Shown here piece by piece: positions 1 to 5,498 of a DNA stretch of 5,926 nucleotides. Under the pieces are notes generated by a model. That model was not told the origin of the DNA, did not search any database, and saw only the letters and a program-made list of their open reading frames with translations. Positions within the stretch are counted from its first letter, which is position 1, and each line of letters opens with the position of its first letter. Source of the stretch: JBKQWK01 sp052139595 (GTDB taxonomy: Bacteria > Actinomycetota > Thermoleophilia > UBA2241); NCBI GenBank assembly GCA_052139595.1, contig JBKQWK010000244.1:1-5926 (forward strand), in the 5' to 3' direction. Made by a program: the position numbers and the translations under genes.

Positions 1-186
1 CCCCGCGTCTGGCCGCACGTGTCGCCTGGTCTGCGCACGGCCGCCGAGCTGCGTCTGCAGTATCCCTACTTGAGCTTGCAGGAGCTCGGCGAACAGGCTC
101 AGCCACCGCTGAGCAAGTCGGCCCTCAACCATCACTTTCGCCGGCTTCTCGCCTTGGCTGCCGAGCAAGCGGACACCGGTCGTTGA
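1..186 (+). CDS. whiA: DNA-binding protein WhiA, C-terminal end (5' truncated by window)
   Basis: This is the last 61 codons of an ORF open from base 1 to a TGA at 184-186. The reading is typical of the C-terminal helix-turn-helix domain of WhiA: an A-E-L-R-L motif (fragment residues 15-19), then Y-P-x-L-S-L-x-E-L-G (21-30), then P-P-L-S-K-S-A-L-N-H-H-F-R-R-L (35-49). That last stretch matches the PxSKSxxNHRxRKL-type recognition helix of the family. WhiA proteins combine a LAGLIDADG-like N-terminal domain, which is off the window, with this HTH. They control sporulation or cell-division genes in actinobacteria and affect division and chromosome segregation in Bacillus. The position directly upstream of gap-pgk-tpiA is the usual actinobacterial context and supports the call. 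The stop lies 194 nt before the gap start and a promoter-like box follows it, so gap is probably not strictly dependent on whiA transcription. Confidence 0.92.
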   Translation, partial: PRVWPHVSPGLRTAAELRLQYPYLSLQELGEQAQPPLSKSALNHHFRRLLALAAEQADTGR

Positions 187-201
187 TGCATCGGCTATAA
201 T
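170..201 (+). promoter_or_regulatory. Candidate sigma-70/SigA-type promoter for the gap cluster
   Basis: A perfect TATAAT sits at 196-201, ten bases after the whiA stop codon, in otherwise GC-rich DNA. The -35 side is weak: CGGACA at 170-175 matches four of six consensus bases (GACA), but the spacer would be 20 nt. No better hexamer stands at 16-18 nt, and there is no extended TGn motif. If used, transcription would start near 207-209 and leave a leader of about 170 nt before gap. The -10 match is direct sequence evidence. Promoter activity is inference. Confidence 0.45.
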
Positions 202-221
202 CGCGAAGGCGGTCTCGATCC

Positions 222-244
222 GTGCCGGCGCGTAGCGGCGGCAC
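222..244 (+). other. Hairpin in the gap 5' leader
   Basis: Bases 222-231 (GTGCCGGCGC) and 235-244 (GCGGCGGCAC) form an inverted repeat around a GTA loop: six pairs, one G-G mismatch, then three pairs. It would lie at about +14 to +36 of a transcript starting near 208. No T-run follows, so it is not a standard intrinsic terminator. It could stabilise the 5' end of the glycolytic mRNA or act as an attenuation or protein-binding element. The rest of the 187-370 leader shows no recognisable riboswitch, and no short ORF in it has a convincing ribosome binding site. Confidence 0.4.
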
Positions 245-369
245 ATAAGCGTCTCGGCCGCCGTGACAACAGCGAGCGTGGCGTCGGCCCGGGTTTTACC
301 GCAGACTCAGACTGGTTTTCCAAGGCGGGCGCGCGGTGAGATGCGTTGGGTATCCTTTTGCGAACCTTC

Positions 370-376
370 GGGAGGG
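370..376 (+). promoter_or_regulatory. Ribosome binding site of gap (decides the start)
   Basis: GGGAGGG at 370-376 precedes two consecutive ATG codons at 378 and 381. The first would leave only one base after the purine run. The second leaves four to five, which is workable, so 381 is preferred. The in-frame GTG at 336 has no Shine-Dalgarno before it and would add 15 residues ahead of the conserved VRVGVNGFGRIG start of the family. Confidence 0.75.
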
Positions 377-380
377 CATG

Positions 381-1379
381 ATGAGCGTACGGGTAGGCGT
401 TAACGGGTTTGGCCGCATAGGTCGGCTGGTCGTGCGGGCGGCCATCGAGCGGGGCGCCGACATCGAAGTTCTGGCCATCAACGATCTCACCGACGCCAAG
501 ACGCTCGGTTACCTGTTCAAGTACGATTCCGTGCACGGGCCGTTCCCGGGTACAGTCGAAGTCGAAGACGACGCTTTGGTCATTAACGGTCGGCGCGTGC
601 GTGTGATCAGCGAGACTGACCCAGCGAAACTGCCCTGGAAAGAGCTCGGTGTCGACGTCGTGATCGAGTCGACCGGTCGCTTCACCAAGCGTGATGCTGC
701 CGCTCTGCATCTCGTTGCGGGCGCGCAAAAGGTGATCATCTCGGCGCCGGCCAAGGATGCCGACGTCACCATCGTGCTTGGCGTCAATGATGAGATGTAC
801 GACAAGAGCAAGCACCACGTCATCAGTAACGCCAGCTGTACGACGAACTGTCTGGCGCCGGTGGCCAAGGTGCTAGTCGACAACTTCGGTATTGAGCGTG
901 GCTTCATGACCACGATCCATGCCTACACCAACGATCAGCAGGTGCTCGACTTTCCGCACAAGGACCTGCGCCGCGCTCGTGCTGCCGCCGTGTCGATCAT
1001 TCCGACGACCACTGGCGCCGCGCGGGCCATATCGCTCGTGATTCCCGAGCTCGAGGGTCGTCTCGACGGGTTCGCCCTCCGTGTGCCGGTGGCAGACGGG
1101 TCAATCACCGACGTGGTGGCCGAGCTGCAGCGGGAAGCTACGGTGGATGAGATCAACGCGGCCATGAAAGCGGCATCTGAGAGTGGCAAGATGAAGGGCA
1201 TCCTGCAGTATCAGACCGACCCCATTGTCAGTCGTGACATCATTGGCACCAGTTACTCCTCGGTTTTCGACTCGGCGCTGACCATGGCTAAAGGCACGAT
1301 GGTCAAGGTCATCTCGTGGTACGACAACGAGTGGGGTTACTCGTGCCGGCTGGTTGATCTCGTCGAGCGCGTCCTTTAG
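381..1379 (+). CDS. gap: Glyceraldehyde-3-phosphate dehydrogenase, type I, NAD-type
   Basis: A 332-residue cytosolic enzyme that oxidises glyceraldehyde-3-phosphate to 1,3-bisphosphoglycerate, normally as a homotetramer. The N-terminal Rossmann motif VGVNGFGRIGR is at residues 5-15. The acidic residue ending its second strand is Asp35 (AIND), which favours NAD over NADP. The active site S-N-A-S-C-T-T-N-C-L-A-P puts the catalytic cysteine at 153, with the partner histidine at 180 (TTIHAYT). The S-loop reads D-F-P-H-K-D-L-R-R-A-R, keeping the proline associated with NAD preference in bacterial enzymes. The C-terminal W-Y-D-N-E-W-G-Y signature is at 313-320. Length is normal for the family. A small deviation is RVPVADGS (234-241), where many relatives have proline in place of the alanine. 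The gene heads the cluster, behind its own candidate promoter and long leader, and lies 43 nt before pgk. ATG 378 is the alternative start (one residue longer). Confidence 0.97.
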   Translation: MSVRVGVNGFGRIGRLVVRAAIERGADIEVLAINDLTDAKTLGYLFKYDSVHGPFPGTVEVEDDALVINGRRVRVISETDPAKLPWKELGVDVVIESTGRFTKRDAAALHLVAGAQKVIISAPAKDADVTIVLGVNDEMYDKSKHHVISNASCTTNCLAPVAKVLVDNFGIERGFMTTIHAYTNDQQVLDFPHKDLRRARAAAVSIIPTTTGAARAISLVIPELEGRLDGFALRVPVADGSITDVVAELQREATVDEINAAMKAASESGKMKGILQYQTDPIVSRDIIGTSYSSVFDSALTMAKGTMVKVISWYDNEWGYSCRLVDLVERVL

Positions 1380-1404
1380 CGGTCAACCGGGCTCGCGCCC
1401 AGGT

Positions 1405-1410
1405 AAGGAG
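1405..1410 (+). promoter_or_regulatory. Ribosome binding site of pgk
   Basis: AAGGAG lies 12 nt before the ATG at 1423, a slightly long but usable spacing. A small GGGC-TCGC-GCCC hairpin (1389-1400) sits just before it in the 43-nt gap/pgk spacer, with no T-run, so it is not a terminator. The in-frame TTG at 1354 would overlap gap and add residues unlike any Pgk N-terminus. ATG 1438 is 27 nt from the Shine-Dalgarno and would shorten the protein. Confidence 0.65.
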
Positions 1411-1422
1411 ACAAGCGACGCC

Positions 1423-2610
1423 ATGAAACGCTCGCTGATGGACTACCCGCTGGCCGGCAAACGCGTTCTCGTTCGTGTCGACTTCAACGTTCCTCTCGAC
1501 GGCGAGCAGGTGGCCGACGACACGCGGATTCGCGCTGCTCTACCGACGCTGCAGTATCTGCTTGGGCAAAACTGTGCGCTGGTGCTCATGTCGCATCTTG
1601 GTCGCCCGCGGGGAGAGGTGGTTCCCGGCCTGTGCATGGCTCCTGTGGCTGCCCGTCTGGCGGAGCTCATCGGTCGGCCGGTGGCGACGGTTGACGATTG
1701 TGTTGGCGCGCAAGTGCAGGCTGCCGCTGCAGCGCTTGCTCCAGGCGACATTCTGTTGCTTGAAAATCTGCGCTTTCACAGCGAGGAGACAGCTAACGAT
1801 CCGGCTTTCGCGGCGCAGCTGGCTTCGTTAGCCGAGGTGTTTGTCAACGACGCCTTCGGCAGCGCCCACCGCGCCCACGCCTCAACGGAAGGCGTGACGC
1901 ACTACTTGCCGGCGGTTGCCGGCTTGCTCATGTTGCGCGAGCTGCAGATGCTCGGATCTTTGCTGACCGACCCGGCGCGACCGTTTGTGGTCGTGCTCGG
2001 TGGAGCGAAGGTTTCGGACAAAATCGGCGTCATCGCTAAAATGCTGGCTAGTGCCGATGCCATTCTTGTCGGCGGCGCTATGTGCTTTGCCTTTCTCAGC
2101 GCAGCTGGCCACGAGATCGGCAGGTCCAAGCTTGAGGACGGCAGTCCTGCTGTCGCTGCTGGCATCGCCGCCAAGGCGGCGCTGAGCAGCTGCGACTTCG
2201 AACTGCCGACCGACATCGTCGTCGCGCCGCGAGCCGAGGCTGGGGCGCCGCAGCATGTTGTGCCGGCCGACGCCCTGCCGGCCGACGAGATGGGCCTCGA
2301 CATCGGCCCGGCGACCAGCGCCGCCTTTGCGGCGCGCATCGCCGTCGCGGCGACGGTGTTCTGGAACGGCCCCATGGGCCTGTTCGAGATTGACGACTTC
2401 GCCGCCGGCACGCGGGCTGTCGGTGAGGCGATTGCCGCCAGTGCCGCCGTCAGCGTCGTCGGCGGCGGCGACACCGTCAGTGCCGTGCACCGCTTCGGTC
2501 TGGAGGGACGCCTCGATCACGTCTCCACCGGCGGCGGTGCCTCGATGGAGTTCATTGAAGGTAAGCCTCTGCCTGGCGTCGAGGCACTTCTGGACGAGGA
2601 GTCAGCATGA
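1423..2610 (+). CDS. pgk: Phosphoglycerate kinase
   Basis: A 395-residue monomeric cytosolic kinase that transfers phosphate from 1,3-bisphosphoglycerate to ADP, giving 3-phosphoglycerate and ATP. The N-terminal (phosphoglycerate) lobe shows the family signature RVLVRVDFNVP (14-24), the S-H-L-G-R-P loop (57-62), E-N-L-R-F-H (114-119) and F-V-N-D-A-F-G-S-A-H-R-A-H (140-152). The C-terminal nucleotide lobe shows G-G-A-K-V-S-D-K (193-200), W-N-G-P-M-G-L-F-E (314-322), the G-G-G-D-T phosphate loop (347-351) and S-T-G-G-G-A-S (368-374). Length is standard. The ATG start gives the usual spacing to the first signature. The stop overlaps the tpiA start in ATGA (2607-2610), so the two are probably translationally coupled. 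A 12-bp direct repeat (2261-2272 and 2276-2287) encodes P-A-D-A-L-P-A-D-E just before the conserved M-G-L-D-I-G-P, but as recalled from typical Pgk sequences it adds no residues. Confidence 0.97.
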   Translation: MKRSLMDYPLAGKRVLVRVDFNVPLDGEQVADDTRIRAALPTLQYLLGQNCALVLMSHLGRPRGEVVPGLCMAPVAARLAELIGRPVATVDDCVGAQVQAAAAALAPGDILLLENLRFHSEETANDPAFAAQLASLAEVFVNDAFGSAHRAHASTEGVTHYLPAVAGLLMLRELQMLGSLLTDPARPFVVVLGGAKVSDKIGVIAKMLASADAILVGGAMCFAFLSAAGHEIGRSKLEDGSPAVAAGIAAKAALSSCDFELPTDIVVAPRAEAGAPQHVVPADALPADEMGLDIGPATSAAFAARIAVAATVFWNGPMGLFEIDDFAAGTRAVGEAIAASAAVSVVGGGDTVSAVHRFGLEGRLDHVSTGGGASMEFIEGKPLPGVEALLDEESA

Positions 2611-3374
2611 CCGACCGGCGTCGACCGCTCATGGCGGGCAACTGGAAGATGTACAAGACACGCCCTCAGACGCGCGAGTTCTTCACCGCCTTTCTGCCCC
2701 TGGTGGTTGGCCTAGACGACCGCGACGTGCTCATTTGCCCGCCCGCCGTCGATCTTGAGGCGGCGCTGTCGGCAACCGTCGACAGCAACGTCAGCATTGG
2801 CGCACAGACGATGCATTTCGCCGCTGAGGGTGCCTTTACCGGCGAGATTGCGCCGTCGATGCTCAGCGAACTGGGCGTGCCGTACGTGCTTCTCGGCCAC
2901 TCTGAGCGCCGTCAGTACTACGCTGAGAACGACGCCGATCTGGCCCGCAAGGTGCGGGCTGCTCTCGATGCTGGCCTGTCGCCTGTCCTCTGCTGCGGCG
3001 AAACACTTAGCCAGCGCGAAGCTGCCCAGACGGAGGCGGTGATCCGTGCCCAGCTGGACGCCGATCTAGCCGAGGTCACGGCGGCCGAGGTGGCGTCCCT
3101 GGCGGTAGCGTACGAGCCGATCTGGGCGATCGGCACCGGCAAAACGGCGACGCCAGCAGAGGCCGAGGAGACAATCGCTTTCATCCGTCGGCGCCTAGTG
3201 ACGCGCTTTGACGGCGCCGCCGAAGCAACCCGCATCCTCTATGGCGGCAGCGTCAAGGCCGGCAACATCGACGCTCTCATGGCTCAGCCGGATATCGACG
3301 GCGTGCTTGTCGGCGGCGCTAGCCTCGATCCCGAAGAGTTCGCACGCATCGTTCGCTTCACCGAGGTCTTGTGA
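2607..3374 (+). CDS. tpiA: Triosephosphate isomerase
   Basis: A 255-residue TIM-barrel enzyme, normally a cytosolic homodimer, that interconverts dihydroxyacetone phosphate and glyceraldehyde-3-phosphate and so feeds GapA. All catalytic elements are visible: A-G-N-W-K-M with Asn12 and Lys14, G-H-S-E-R-R with the electrophilic His98, and A-Y-E-P-I-W-A-I-G-T-G with the base Glu170 followed by the flexible loop 6. The phosphate-binding elements Y-G-G-S-V-K-A-G-N (212-220) and G-V-L-V-G-G-A-S-L (232-240) are also present. Length matches bacterial TIMs (about 250). The ATG overlaps the pgk stop and has its own Shine-Dalgarno, GAGGAG at 2596-2601, five bases upstream, inside pgk. The TGA stop overlaps the GTG of gpmI. 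This tight overlap supports one polycistronic unit. Confidence 0.97.
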   Translation: MTDRRRPLMAGNWKMYKTRPQTREFFTAFLPLVVGLDDRDVLICPPAVDLEAALSATVDSNVSIGAQTMHFAAEGAFTGEIAPSMLSELGVPYVLLGHSERRQYYAENDADLARKVRAALDAGLSPVLCCGETLSQREAAQTEAVIRAQLDADLAEVTAAEVASLAVAYEPIWAIGTGKTATPAEAEETIAFIRRRLVTRFDGAAEATRILYGGSVKAGNIDALMAQPDIDGVLVGGASLDPEEFARIVRFTEVL

Positions 3375-4999
3375 GCGCCGTCAGCGATGATTGTCAGCAC
3401 GTGAGGCCCACGTACCGGCCGGTCGTGCTCGTCATTCTCGACGGTTGGGGGGTGGCGCCGGCTGGCCCGGGCAATGCCATCAGTCTGGCGCCGACGCCGA
3501 CCTTCGACCGACTCGAAGCGGAGTGCGTCCACGGTACCTTGGTGGCGTCGGGTACGGGAGTTGGCCTGCCGGTGGGCCAAATGGGCAACAGCGAGGTTGG
3601 TCACCTGAACATTGGCGCCGGCCGGGTGGTCTACCAGGATCTGACGCGCATCAGCGCCGCGATTGCTGACGGCAGCTTTTTCCGCAATCCGGTGCTCGTT
3701 CAGGCATGTGCCAAGGCGGCCGGGCGACAGAGCACGCTGCATCTTCTCGGTCTCGTCTCCGATGGTGGTGTGCACAGCGACCTCGAGCACCTCAAGGCCT
3801 GTCTCGATCTCGCTCAGCGCGAACACGTCGGCAAGGTTGTCGTGCACGCCTTTCTCGACGGTCGCGATACTCTGCCGCGCAGCGCTCGTGGCTTTCTCGC
3901 CGAGATTCAGCAATACATGGACGAGATCGGCCTCGGCCGGTTCGGCACCGTCTGTGGGCGCTACTACGCCATGGACCGCGACAACCGTTGGGATCGCGTC
4001 GAGAAAGCCTATCGCGCCCTGGTCGGCGGCGACGGCCTCGTGGCCGCCAGCGCTGACGAAGCCGTCGTCGCTGCCTACGGGCGCGGCGAGAACGACGAGT
4101 TTGTCTTGCCGACGATCATTGCCGCGGCCGCCGGCGGCGCCGCGGCGGGGCAGGTCTCTGGCGACGACGTGCACGGTGCCGATCCGGACGGCCGCGTCAA
4201 AGGCGGCGACGTCTGTCTGTTCTTCAACTTTCGTCCCGATCGTGCCCGGCAGCTCACCCGCGCTTTTTACGAGGCAGACTTCGCCGGCTTCGCCCGCGGT
4301 CGCAAGCTCGACATCGACTTCGTCACGATGACGGAATACAAACGGGAGTTTCCGCTGCCGGTCGCTTTTCCGCCCGAGCATCCGACGCGTGTCCTCGCCG
4401 AGGTGCTCGCCGAACATGGTCTGCACCAACTGCACATCGCTGAGACGGAGAAGTACGCTCATGTCACGTTCTTCTTCAATGGTGGTGTGGAGCGCGAATA
4501 CCCCGGCGAGACACGCATTCTCGTGCCAAGTCCGCGCGAGGTGCCGACGTACGATCACAAGCCCGAAATGAGCGCGTTCGCGATCACCGATCGCTTGCTC
4601 GAACAGCTACGCCGTGCGTCTTTCGATTTCGTCATCGTCAATTTCGCCAACGCCGACATGGTCGGCCATACCGGCGTCATACCGGCGGCGATTGCTGCCG
4701 TCACCGTGGTCGACACCTGCCTCGGGCGCATTGTGGACCTCGTCAACGACCTGGGCGGTGTCTGCCTTGTCACCGCTGACCATGGCAACGCCGAACAGAT
4801 GCTCGAACCCGACGGCGGCGTCAACACGGCGCATAGTACGAATCCAGTACCGTTCATAGCTACGACGGTGACGGGTGTGAGCGTGCGCAGCGGTGGCTGC
4901 TTGGCCGACATCGCGCCTACGATCCTGCATCTCCTTGGTCTGTCGCAGCCGGCGGAGATGAGTGGCAGTGACCTGCTGGTATCTTCCTTGCATCTGTGA
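3371..4999 (+). CDS. gpmI: 2,3-bisphosphoglycerate-independent phosphoglycerate mutase
   Basis: A 542-residue two-domain Mn-dependent enzyme of the alkaline phosphatase superfamily, converting 3-phosphoglycerate to 2-phosphoglycerate without a bisphosphoglycerate cofactor. Metal and catalytic residues map onto those known from the Bacillus enzyme: Asp24 (L-D-G-W-G), nucleophile Ser74 (M-G-N-S-E-V-G-H), Asp429/His433 (N-A-D-M-V-G-H-T-G), Asp470/His471 (T-A-D-H-G-N-A-E) and His488 (T-A-H-S-T). Substrate residues are His135, Arg165/Asp166, Arg197, Arg203, Arg288, Arg291 and Lys361. The usual R-D-T-P-P reads R-D-T-L-P (165-169). The protein is longer than the common 510-515 residues because of about 12 extra N-terminal residues and an Ala/Gly-rich insertion near 250-274. 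The GTG start overlaps the tpiA stop (GTGA) behind a weak GAGG at 3363-3366, suggesting coupled translation. In-frame GTG 3401 is the alternative start and would remove 10 residues, but it lacks a Shine-Dalgarno. Confidence 0.96.
   Translation: MSAVSDDCQHVRPTYRPVVLVILDGWGVAPAGPGNAISLAPTPTFDRLEAECVHGTLVASGTGVGLPVGQMGNSEVGHLNIGAGRVVYQDLTRISAAIADGSFFRNPVLVQACAKAAGRQSTLHLLGLVSDGGVHSDLEHLKACLDLAQREHVGKVVVHAFLDGRDTLPRSARGFLAEIQQYMDEIGLGRFGTVCGRYYAMDRDNRWDRVEKAYRALVGGDGLVAASADEAVVAAYGRGENDEFVLPTIIAAAAGGAAAGQVSGDDVHGADPDGRVKGGDVCLFFNFRPDRARQLTRAFYEADFAGFARGRKLDIDFVTMTEYKREFPLPVAFPPEHPTRVLAEVLAEHGLHQLHIAETEKYAHVTFFFNGGVEREYPGETRILVPSPREVPTYDHKPEMSAFAITDRLLEQLRRASFDFVIVNFANADMVGHTGVIPAAIAAVTVVDTCLGRIVDLVNDLGGVCLVTADHGNAEQMLEPDGGVNTAHSTNPVPFIATTVTGVSVRSGGCLADIAPTILHLLGLSQPAEMSGSDLLVSSLHL
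4121..4151 (+). repeat. 31-base G/C-only tract with repeated GCCGCGGC palindromes inside gpmI
   Basis: Every base from 4121 to 4151 is G or C. The 8-bp palindrome GCCGCGGC occurs at 4121-4128 and again at 4139-4146, ten bases apart, so the copies are both direct and inverted repeats. They could form an 8-bp stem. The tract encodes Ala/Gly residues 251-260, the core of the insertion relative to typical GpmI. Repeated GCC/GCG/GGC codons of this type are prone to slippage expansion, a likely origin for the insertion. Confidence 0.75.
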
Positions 5000-5025
5000 A
5001 TCAGAAATAGTAGCTTAAGGTGTCT

Positions 5026-5050
5026 TCTGCCCGCGAGGGAGTTGGGCGGA
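5026..5050 (+). other. Weak inverted repeat between gpmI and secG
   Basis: TCTGCCC (5026-5032) can pair with GGGCGGA (5044-5050): seven pairs including one G-U, with an 11-nt loop. No U-run follows, so it is not a convincing intrinsic terminator. It ends 10 nt before the secG Shine-Dalgarno and could modulate read-through or mRNA processing. The more A/T-rich stretch at 4998-5020 has no clear promoter hexamers. Confidence 0.25.
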
Positions 5051-5060
5051 CGGTTCAGAA

Positions 5061-5066
5061 AAGGAG
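5061..5066 (+). promoter_or_regulatory. Ribosome binding site of secG
   Basis: AAGGAG ends nine bases before the GTG at 5076. No in-frame ATG is available at the expected N-terminus of this small membrane protein, so the strong site supports the GTG start. Confidence 0.75.
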
Positions 5067-5075
5067 CAAGCCGTA

Positions 5076-5306
5076 GTGGGAACTCTAACCATTATTCTGG
5101 TTATCATTCACCTTCTGGTGTCGGTGCTGCTGGTGACCCTCGTTCTGCTGCACTCGAGCAAGGATAGCGGGATGGGCAGCGTGACGGGATTCTCCTTTGC
5201 CTCGCAGGCGAGCGTCATGGAGCGCAACCTTACCCGTTACACAGTCATCACGGGTATTATCTTCTTCATCACCACCCTGGCTGTATTTCGCAGCCTCGGT
5301 CACTGA
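5076..5306 (+). CDS. secG: Preprotein translocase subunit SecG
   Basis: A 76-residue inner-membrane protein with two hydrophobic segments, about residues 3-25 and 55-73, joined by a polar loop. This is the SecG plan. SecG is an auxiliary subunit of the SecYEG channel that assists SecA-driven export. The join after the first helix, L-H-S-S-K-D-S-G-M-G-S (25-35), occupies the place of the family's L-x-x-G-K-G-G-G-x-x motif but is poorer in glycine. V-M-E-R-N-L-T-R-Y-T (47-56) before the second helix is typical of SecG sequences (V-E-K/R-N-L-x-R-x-T). Location after the gap-pgk-tpiA block is the standard actinobacterial context and strengthens the call for such a short ORF. It lies 76 nt after gpmI with its own strong Shine-Dalgarno, and could be cotranscribed with the glycolytic genes. 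Confidence 0.9.
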   Translation: MGTLTIILVIIHLLVSVLLVTLVLLHSSKDSGMGSVTGFSFASQASVMERNLTRYTVITGIIFFITTLAVFRSLGH

Positions 5307-5407
5307 GCGTCGTGCGCAGGTAGCGTCACATCGACGACGAAGCTGACTGAGCAAGAGGGTCAGAACTTGCACCAGGTAGAACGTGTGTATCGCGGCAAGG
5401 GGAGGTG

Positions 5408-5418
5408 CCGATCATCGG
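5408..5418. promoter_or_regulatory. Odd palindrome CCGAT-C-ATCGG, possible operator
   Basis: This is a perfect 5+1+5 inverted repeat in the secG/lipoprotein intergenic region, about 95 nt before the lipoprotein start. Such a short dyad could be a binding site or chance. No flanking promoter hexamers are convincing. The preceding GGGGAGG (5398-5404) resembles a ribosome binding site but has no well-placed ATG after it. Confidence 0.2.
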
Positions 5419-5425
5419 AGAGAGC

Positions 5426-5470
5426 ATGTATCACGTAGCCCCCATCGTTTTGCTTTGCCAGTGCCGTTGA
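5426..5470 (+). CDS. Possible 14-residue leader peptide upstream of the lipoprotein gene
   Basis: ATG 5426 opens a 14-codon frame (MYHVAPIVLLCQCR) ending in TGA at 5468-5470, with GGAG at 5417-5420 five bases upstream. It has a Cys-Gln-Cys near its end. Its sixth codon region covers the left arm of a C5/G5 hairpin, and its stop codon overlaps the first bases of the right arm. Ribosomes translating or terminating here would therefore open that hairpin, as in leader-peptide attenuation. Short ORFs of this size arise readily by chance and I recognise no family. Treat it as a hypothesis. Confidence 0.2.
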   Translation: MYHVAPIVLLCQCR

Positions 5471-5486
5471 TGGGGGAGTCACGTAG
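5431..5486 (+). repeat. Hairpin (CCCCCATC/GATGGGGG) bracketed by TCACGTAG direct repeats
   Basis: CCCCCATC at 5439-5446 is an exact inverted repeat of GATGGGGG at 5469-5476, with a 22-nt loop and one further possible G-U pair. The octamer TCACGTAG abuts it on the left (5431-5438) and recurs two bases after it on the right (5479-5486). No T-run follows, so it is not a canonical terminator. It lies 12 nt before the lipoprotein Shine-Dalgarno. It may be a regulatory mRNA structure, paired binding sites, or a remnant of a tiny insertion with target-site duplication. Confidence 0.45.
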
Positions 5487-5498
5487 TTCGTGTCCTGT

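Noticed and set aside
336..380. An upstream GTG start extending gap by 15 residues
   Set aside because: There is no Shine-Dalgarno before 336. The family N-terminus begins at the VRVGVNGFGRIG segment, and GGGAGGG at 370-376 fits ATG 381.
341..403. Small ORF starting at ATG 341 and overlapping the gap start
   Set aside because: It has no ribosome binding site upstream, and its overlap with the gap Shine-Dalgarno and start looks coincidental.
195..818. A 207-codon - strand open frame across the whiA/gap intergenic region and gap
   Set aside because: Most of it is antisense to conserved gap sequence. The translation has no domain signature, and no promoter or ribosome binding site supports it.
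1354..1422. A TTG start for pgk overlapping the end of gap
   Set aside because: The added residues do not resemble any Pgk N-terminus, and AAGGAG at 1405-1410 favours ATG 1423.
2261..2287. 12-bp direct repeat TGCCGGCCGACG in pgk as a possible duplication
   Set aside because: The encoded P-A-D-A-L-P-A-D-E stretch has the same length as the usual V-P-x-D-x-I-P-D-x-x-M-G-L-D-I-G segment recalled for Pgk, so no insertion is implied.
1882..2520. Overlapping 190- and 212-codon open frames on the - strand within pgk
   Set aside because: They are shadows of the pgk reading frame, with low-complexity Ala/Arg/Ser-rich translations and no independent start signals.
3284..4558. A 424-codon open frame on the - strand opposite tpiA/gpmI
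   Set aside because: It lies opposite two clearly real genes with intact catalytic motifs. Its translation shows no recognisable domain. Long antisense frames are expected in GC-rich coding DNA.
5026..5050. Intrinsic terminator after gpmI
   Set aside because: The stem is only seven pairs with a G-U and an 11-nt loop, and no U-tract follows. Kept only as a weak inverted repeat.
5308..5339. Intrinsic terminator after secG (CGTCGT/ACGACG inverted repeat)
   Set aside because: Six pairs enclose a 20-nt loop with only a small inner 3-bp stem, and the sequence after it is A/G-rich with no T-run.
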